From the NCBI GenBank assembly GCA_021790375.1, contig JAJYEB010000145.1, forward strand, positions 1 to 5,494: DNA of 5,494 nt, read 5' to 3'. The notes beneath the pieces were generated by a model that was not told the DNA's origin, searched no databases, and saw nothing but the letters and a program-made list of their open reading frames with translations. This DNA comes from Chloroflexota bacterium (lineage in GTDB: Bacteria; Chloroflexota; Limnocylindria; Limnocylindrales; CSP1-4). The position numbers and the translations under genes were made by a program. Below are positions 1-3,029 of this stretch, piece by piece. The first letter of the stretch is position 1; every line of letters starts with the position of its first letter.

Positions 1-326
1 ATCTGTGCCGCGTCATCGATCGGATCGGCGGTCAGCGCGATCCGGCGGACCCGGGCCTCGGCCCCGACGGCCTCCTCCCCTGTCCCGCCCGCCACCGGCG
101 GGATGCAGGCCAGCTCGTCGCCGTCGGCCAACGGCTCGTCCGCGTCCGCGTAGGCCCCGTTCCGCGCGAACCGCACGTACGGCCGGCCCGACGCCAGCTC
201 CGGGAGCGTGCCCACCAGCGCCGTCCACGCCTGGTCGATCGTCGCGCCGTCGGGCAGCTCCAGGTCGACCCGTGACGCCTTCGCGATCTCCCGCTGCCGC
301 GCGAACAGCCGCACGCGAACCCTCAT
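1..326 (-). CDS. moaD: Molybdopterin synthase, MoaD domain fused to MoaE (5' part, truncated by window edge)
   Basis: Encodes the sulfur-carrying small subunit of molybdopterin synthase, joined in one frame to the beginning of the catalytic MoaE subunit. The complex acts in the cytoplasm and converts cyclic pyranopterin monophosphate to molybdopterin. The 108 visible codons start MRVRVRLFARQREIA and form a beta-grasp domain ending at residues 76-81 with PPVAGG, the conserved MoaD tail whose last glycine carries the thiocarboxylate. No stop follows. A linker (residues 82-91) leads to RVRRIALTADPIDDAAQ, which resembles the first strand of MoaE. The frame is open to base 1, so the catalytic MoaE residues lie outside. 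The ATG is supported by GGGAG (335-339, minus strand) 8 bases upstream. It lies 61 bases after the membrane-protein gene on the same strand and is probably co-transcribed. Mycobacterium tuberculosis MoaX is a known fusion of this kind. The MoaD call is firm; the fusion is likely. Confidence 0.9.
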   Translation of the reverse strand, partial: MRVRVRLFARQREIAKASRVDLELPDGATIDQAWTALVGTLPELASGRPYVRFARNGAYADADEPLADGDELACIPPVAGGTGEEAVGAEARVRRIALTADPIDDAAQ

Positions 327-334
327 GCCGCTTG

Positions 335-339
335 CTCCC
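335..339 (-). promoter_or_regulatory. Ribosome binding site of the moaD-moaE gene
   Basis: GGGAG on the minus strand lies 8 bases before the ATG at 326-324. It fixes this ATG as the start of the 61-base-separated downstream gene. The membrane-protein gene upstream lacks such a site. Confidence 0.6.
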
Positions 340-387
340 GACCGCGGCACCGCTCACCGGCCGGACAGCGCGCCGTTCCCCGGCCGT

Positions 388-1221
388 TCATACCAGCAGC
401 CCCGCCCCGAAGTACAGGCCCGCCGCCAGGATCGTGCCGGCCGCCACCGCCCCCACGTCGATGTAGAGCAGCCCCGTCGCCGATTCCATCGACCGCGTCC
501 GCGCCGTCTGCAGCGCGCCCCAGGTGACCACCACCGGGAACACCAGTCCGATCAGCAGCCGGAGCCAGACGAACAGCGCCCACGCCCCCACCAGCGGCGC
601 GAACGGCGCAAGCCCGTCGCCCGCGCCCGTCGCCATCCAGGCCACGAACAGCGCCAGCTGCGCGCCCACCACCCAGGTCAGCGCCCGCGCGAGCAGCACC
701 AGCGGCCCCTCCGACAGGCGCGGCGTGACCAGGTACCAGTGGCCCAGGATCATCGCGGCCAGGACGCCGCCCAGCGCCCCCGCCAGCGCCACCAGCTGCA
801 CGGTGAGCGGCACGCCCCGGGCGAGCCCGCCGGCCCAACCGAACGCGGCGAGTGCCAGCGCCGCCACGCCGGCCAGGACGCCGGCGATCCCGACGACCGG
901 AGCCCGCCGGTTGCGGGCCAGCGCCACCACGTACGCGAGCGCCAGGACCGCGAGCGCCGCGAGCGCGATCCGCCGCGGCAGATCGAGCCCGGGCGAGGCC
1001 ACGATCGCCAGCGCCGACGAGGGCGGCGGCAGTGCCGTGTCGGCGAGGAAGGCGAGCGCCGCCAGGACCGCCGAGCAGGACGCCGTGAAGCCCAGGAACC
1101 CCCGCGTCGCGTCGGTGCGCAGGCGCAGCAGCACGACCGCCGCGAACGAGCCCACGGCGAGCGCGCTCAGCACGGTCCAGTTGATGTACGCGAGGCTCTC
1201 GCCGATCGCCAGTCCTGCCAC
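388..1221 (-). CDS. Polytopic membrane protein of unknown function, about 8 transmembrane helices
   Basis: I do not recognise the family. The 277-residue product is strongly hydrophobic, with about eight probable membrane helices near residues 11-33, 42-64, 84-103, 107-130, 138-164, 174-197, 206-238 and 247-272. It has no large soluble domain. Polar or distinctive features are GHWYLVTPRLSEGP at 160-173 (end of helix 5), WLRLLIGLVFP at 219-229, and RSMESATGLLYI at 243-254 entering the last helix. The single His161 and the buried arginines could serve a cofactor or proton path, but this is speculation. The GTG start was chosen because the minus-strand hexamer TACACT lies 7 bases upstream, the spacing of a leaderless actinobacterial mRNA, and no Shine-Dalgarno is present. 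The gene precedes moaD-moaE by 61 bases, so a link to molybdenum-enzyme physiology is possible but unproven. The frame stays open upstream to about 1749, but that stretch is antisense to the UPF0173 gene. Confidence 0.8.
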   Translation of the reverse strand: MAGLAIGESLAYINWTVLSALAVGSFAAVVLLRLRTDATRGFLGFTASCSAVLAALAFLADTALPPPSSALAIVASPGLDLPRRIALAALAVLALAYVVALARNRRAPVVGIAGVLAGVAALALAAFGWAGGLARGVPLTVQLVALAGALGGVLAAMILGHWYLVTPRLSEGPLVLLARALTWVVGAQLALFVAWMATGAGDGLAPFAPLVGAWALFVWLRLLIGLVFPVVVTWGALQTARTRSMESATGLLYIDVGAVAAGTILAAGLYFGAGLLV

Positions 1222-1228
1222 GCACGGG

Positions 1229-1234
1229 AGTGTA
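1229..1234 (-). promoter_or_regulatory. Candidate -10 element (TACACT) for the minus-strand unit, possibly leaderless
   Basis: TACACT on the minus strand matches the TANNNT pattern of high-GC bacteria. The seven bases CCCGTGC separate it from the GTG at 1221, placing the transcription start at or one base before the start codon. No convincing -35 hexamer is visible. The assignment rests on spacing only. Confidence 0.45.
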
Positions 1235-1249
1235 GCCGCGGACCGGCTA
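1233..1249. promoter_or_regulatory. Palindrome TAGCCG-N5-CGGCTA between divergent promoters, candidate operator
   Basis: A perfect 6-bp inverted repeat with a 5-bp spacer overlaps the inner ends of both -10-like hexamers (1229-1234 minus, 1248-1253 plus). A protein bound here could control the membrane-protein/moaDE unit and the hydrolase gene together. The repeat is short and may be chance in GC-rich DNA. Confidence 0.3.
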
Positions 1250-1253
1250 GGAT
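1248..1253 (+). promoter_or_regulatory. Candidate -10 element (TAGGAT) for the UPF0173 hydrolase gene
   Basis: TAGGAT fits the TANNNT pattern and stands out in an otherwise A/T-poor stretch. It would start transcription near 1260 and give a leader of about 95 bases before the ATG at 1355. No good -35 hexamer is seen 16-18 bp upstream. Confidence 0.4.
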
Positions 1254-1354
1254 GGACGCGGCACGGCCGTGGCGAGGTCCCTCGGGCGGAGCGCCTCCGT
1301 CCCGGAGCGGCGTCGCGTGGCGGCCCCAACGACACGACTGCTGGGGGTGGCGCG

Positions 1355-2086
1355 ATGGCGCTCGATCGCGAGACGACGATCCGCTGGTACGGGCACGCGT
1401 GCGTCGAGGTGGAGACGCCGGGGCGGAAGCGCGTGCTGATCGACCCTTGGTTCGGGAACCCGAAGTCGCCGCGCCCGGCCGGGTCGGTCGATCGGTGCGA
1501 CCTGCTGCTGGTCACGCACGGCCACAGCGACCACATGGGCGACGCGGTCGCGATCGCGAGCCGGACCCGGCCCGCCTGGCCCTGCATCCACGAGATGAGC
1601 CTCTGGCTGGGGCGCCGGCTGCCCGGCGGCAACGACGCCGTCACCGGCATGAACAAGGGCGGCACCTTCGAGGCGGCCGGGCTGAAGGTGACCATGGTCA
1701 CCGCGGTGCATTCGGCGGGCGACTGGAACGCCCAGCTCGAGGCGCCCATGTACCTGGGGGACCCCGCCGGGTTCGTGGTCGAGCTCGAGAACGGCTACCG
1801 CATCTACCACGCCGGCGACACCGACGTCTTCGGCGACATGCGGCTGATCGGCGAGCTGTGGCACCCCGACCTGGCGCTGCTGCCGATCGGTGGCCACTAC
1901 ACCATGGATCCGCGCGGCGCCGCGCTGGCCGTCGAGCTGCTCGGCGTGACCGACGTCATGCCGATCCACTACGGCACGTTCCCCATCCTGGCCGGCACCC
2001 CCGACCAGCTGCGCGCCGAGCTCTCGCAACGGGGCCTCGGGAGCGTGGCGGTGCACGCACCGGAACCGGGGGGCACGGCCGGGTAG
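1355..2086 (+). CDS. UPF0173 family metal-dependent hydrolase (metallo-beta-lactamase fold, YtkL-like)
   Basis: Encodes a 243-residue cytoplasmic hydrolase of the metallo-beta-lactamase superfamily; the substrate of this subfamily is not known to me. The visible order is standard for UPF0173. It begins with IRWYGHACVEVET (9-21) and IDPWFGNP (29-36). The metal-binding motif THGHSDH (54-60) follows, with His55, His57, Asp59 and His60. Next come GMNKGG (98-103), His119 in AVHSAG, the signature IYHAGDTDVFGDM (150-162) with Asp155, LLPIGGHYTMDP (175-186), and the C-terminal metal ligand His205 in MPIHYGTFP. All expected ligands are present and the length is normal, so the enzyme should be active. 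The ATG is chosen because the homologous N-terminus begins just there and a GGGGGTGG run lies 4 bases upstream. No signal peptide or membrane segment is seen. It is transcribed divergently from the membrane-protein gene and followed by 191 gene-free bases. Confidence 0.93.
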   Translation: MALDRETTIRWYGHACVEVETPGRKRVLIDPWFGNPKSPRPAGSVDRCDLLLVTHGHSDHMGDAVAIASRTRPAWPCIHEMSLWLGRRLPGGNDAVTGMNKGGTFEAAGLKVTMVTAVHSAGDWNAQLEAPMYLGDPAGFVVELENGYRIYHAGDTDVFGDMRLIGELWHPDLALLPIGGHYTMDPRGAALAVELLGVTDVMPIHYGTFPILAGTPDQLRAELSQRGLGSVAVHAPEPGGTAG

Positions 2087-2100
2087 GCGAGCGCCGCGCC

Positions 2101-2142
2101 CCCCCGCACAGCCCCGCACGGCCCCCGCACGGCCCCCGCACG
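2101..2142. repeat. Imperfect tandem repeat, four GC-rich units of 10-11 bp
   Basis: Successive units CCCCCGCACA, GCCCCGCACG, GCCCCCGCACG and GCCCCCGCACG run head to tail starting 15 bases after the hydrolase stop codon. The last two 11-bp units are identical. They read as non-coding spacer; no clear role can be assigned. Confidence 0.6.
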
Positions 2143-2190
2143 TCCCCGGCGTTCCCTGCGCCTGCGTTTCCCCGGCCCGTGATGTGACGG

Positions 2191-2230
2191 GGCGCGCGTG
2201 TCCGCCTGCCGGCGGAGCCGCACGCGCGCC
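2191..2230. promoter_or_regulatory. Long hairpin (16 bp of stem) upstream of vapBC: terminator or operator
   Basis: GGCGCGCGTG (2191-2200) is perfectly complementary to CACGCGCGCC (2221-2230). Nested directly inside, TCCGCC (2201-2206) pairs with GGCGGA (2211-2216) around a TGCC loop. Only GCCG (2217-2220) bulges out. No T-run follows, so it would be a non-canonical terminator for the hydrolase gene, which ends 104 bases earlier. The right arm ends about 25 bases before the vapBC -10-like hexamer, so it could instead be the inverted repeat through which a toxin-antitoxin complex autoregulates. The pairing is certain; the role is not. Confidence 0.6.
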
Positions 2231-2255
2231 TGCTCGCAGCGCCCGGTGCTGTCCT

Positions 2256-2261
2256 TACTCT
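2256..2261 (+). promoter_or_regulatory. Candidate -10 element (TACTCT) for vapBC
   Basis: TACTCT is the only TANNNT hexamer immediately upstream of the antitoxin start and would place transcription start near 2268, about 10 bases before the GTG at 2278. The purine run GGGAAGG (2265-2271) would then be partly used as a very short leader. There is no clear -35 hexamer. Confidence 0.35.
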
Positions 2262-2277
2262 AGTGGGAAGGCAAGGC

Positions 2278-2531
2278 GTGACCGTGGAAGTCAGTGCGCG
2301 ATTGAGCACCAGGGGCCAGGTCACGATCCCGAAGGCCGTCCGCGAGGCGCTCGCGCTCGAGGAGGGTGACCGGTCGTGTTCCGGGTCGAGGGCCGCCACG
2401 CGGTCCTGGCCCGCGCTGAGGACCTGCTGGCGCTGGCGGGCTCGGTCATTGTGCCGGCGACGAAGCGGTGCACGCCGTGGACGGAGGTGCTTCGACAGGC
2501 GCGCCGGACGCGGGCCGCCACACGACGGTGA
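2278..2531 (+). pseudogene. vapB: VapB antitoxin (AbrB/SpoVT family), frameshifted
   Basis: Antitoxin half of a VapBC pair: the AbrB N-terminus binds the operon's DNA and the C-terminal tail blocks the PIN toxin. From GTG 2278 (purine run GGGAAGG upstream), frame one reads MTVEVSARLSTRGQVTIPKA and on to residue 32 (EEGDR), a complete swapped-hairpin AbrB domain. At 2371-2375 the frame is lost. The frame beginning at 2373 continues for 52 codons (VVFRVEGRHAVLARAEDLLA, then LAGSVIVPATKR, a typical VapB tail). It ends in TGA 2529-2531, overlapping the vapC start as GTGA. One extra G (CGGTC restored to CGGGTC) would give an intact 84-residue antitoxin. About 46 of the 52 downstream codons end in G or C, as expected for coding DNA. 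Without correction, frame one runs on to 2772 in shadow sequence. It could be a sequencing error, a true mutation, or a split antitoxin with a restart at GTG 2376. Confidence 0.85.
2360..2365 (+). promoter_or_regulatory. Internal AGGAGG, possible ribosome binding site for the antitoxin C-terminal half
   Basis: A perfect AGGAGG inside the Glu-Glu codons of the AbrB domain precedes GTG 2376-2378 by 10 bases. That GTG is in the downstream antitoxin frame and would start a 51-residue product (MFRVEGRHAVLARAEDLLAL...) holding the toxin-binding tail. The match may only reflect GAG GAG codons. Confidence 0.3.
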
Positions 2532-2935
2532 CCGCCTTCATCGATACCAACATCCGGGTCCGGCATCTCACCGGGGATCCCCCGGACCTCGCCGCTCGCG
2601 CCACACGGTACCTGGAGGACACACCGGACCTGCTGCTGCCGGACCTGATCCTCGCCGAGGTCGCGTACGTGCTCGAGTCCTTCTACGAGGTCCCGCGTGC
2701 CGACGTGGCCCGGATCCTTCGGGCGATCCTGGGCTTCCGGTCGATTCGCGTCGTCGACAGGCGGCTCCTTGAGCGGGCGATCGAGGTGTGCGACGTCGAT
2801 CGACTCGACTTCGCCGACGCGTACGCCGACGCGTACCTCGTCGCGAGCGCCGAGTCGTCCGGGATCGGGGTCATTGCCTCGTTCGACCGCTCGATCGACC
2901 AGGTCGGGACGATCCGTCGCGAGGAGCCAGCCTGA
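2528..2935 (+). CDS. vapC: VapC-type PIN-domain ribonuclease toxin with a duplicated active-site segment
   Basis: Encodes a 135-residue PIN-domain endoribonuclease, the toxin of the VapBC pair, expected to cleave RNA in the cytoplasm using acidic residues that bind Mg2+ or Mn2+. Visible landmarks are FIDTNIRVRHLTGD (4-17) with catalytic Asp6, LILAEVAYVLESFYEVPR (40-57) with Glu44, DRLDFADAYADAYLVASAES (91-110), and IASFDRSID (116-124) with Asp120. Length is normal. The GTG start overlaps the antitoxin stop (GTGA), typical of translationally coupled TA genes, and the family N-terminus begins exactly here. The oddity is ADAYADAY at 96-103: an exact 12-bp tandem duplication at the place where relatives normally have one copy before LVA. 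It duplicates the third acidic position (Asp97/Asp101) and adds four residues to the helix, which may weaken or abolish catalysis. That would fit survival beside a broken antitoxin. The family call is firm; activity is uncertain. Confidence 0.92.
   Translation: MTAFIDTNIRVRHLTGDPPDLAARATRYLEDTPDLLLPDLILAEVAYVLESFYEVPRADVARILRAILGFRSIRVVDRRLLERAIEVCDVDRLDFADAYADAYLVASAESSGIGVIASFDRSIDQVGTIRREEPA
2813..2836 (+). repeat. Perfect 12-bp tandem duplication inside vapC
   Basis: GCCGACGCGTAC occurs twice in a row (2813-2824 and 2825-2836), with no mismatch. It encodes Ala-Asp-Ala-Tyr twice. Identity at synonymous positions points to a recent slippage-type duplication rather than an old conserved repeat. 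Confidence 0.9.
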
Positions 2936-3029
2936 CCTTCTTCGAGTCGGCCGCCTGGTGCGGGTGCACGTGCGCGGTTGAGCGGCGACGGAGGCGACCC
3001 GGGCACTGGGCCGCCCCCATCGCCGGAGG

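Noticed and set aside
323..1225. Alternative minus-strand frame over the membrane-protein gene
   Set aside because: Composition is Arg/Gly-rich low complexity; the frame ending at 388 gives clean hydrophobic helices instead.
1222..1749. N-terminal extension of the membrane-protein frame upstream of 1221
   Set aside because: This stretch is antisense to conserved UPF0173 motifs, is not hydrophobic, and crosses the divergent promoter region.
1247..2119. Minus-strand 290-codon open frame opposite the hydrolase gene
   Set aside because: His/Arg/Gly-rich shadow with no recognisable motif, exactly antisense to a well-supported gene.
208..2187. Long plus-strand open frames (208-2187, and the upstream extension 524-1354 of the hydrolase frame)
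   Set aside because: They run antisense through the membrane-protein gene, are Arg/Pro/Gln- or Ser/Ala-rich with no domain, and reflect absence of stops in GC-rich DNA. Only 1355-2086 shows a family match.
2368..2380. Programmed ribosomal frameshift in vapB
   Set aside because: No slippery heptamer and no clear downstream pseudoknot are seen; a lost G is simpler.
2376..2772. Continuation of the AbrB frame past the frameshift as a 164-residue protein
   Set aside because: After residue 32 it is Arg/Ser/Pro-rich, loses antitoxin similarity and overlaps vapC out of frame. The other frame carries the conserved tail and the GTGA junction.
2936..3029. Bidirectional terminator between the convergent vapC and GGDEF-EAL genes
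   Set aside because: I found only short, weak inverted repeats (such as GCACGTGC) and no T-run, so no terminator is claimed. The 94 bases appear to hold no gene.
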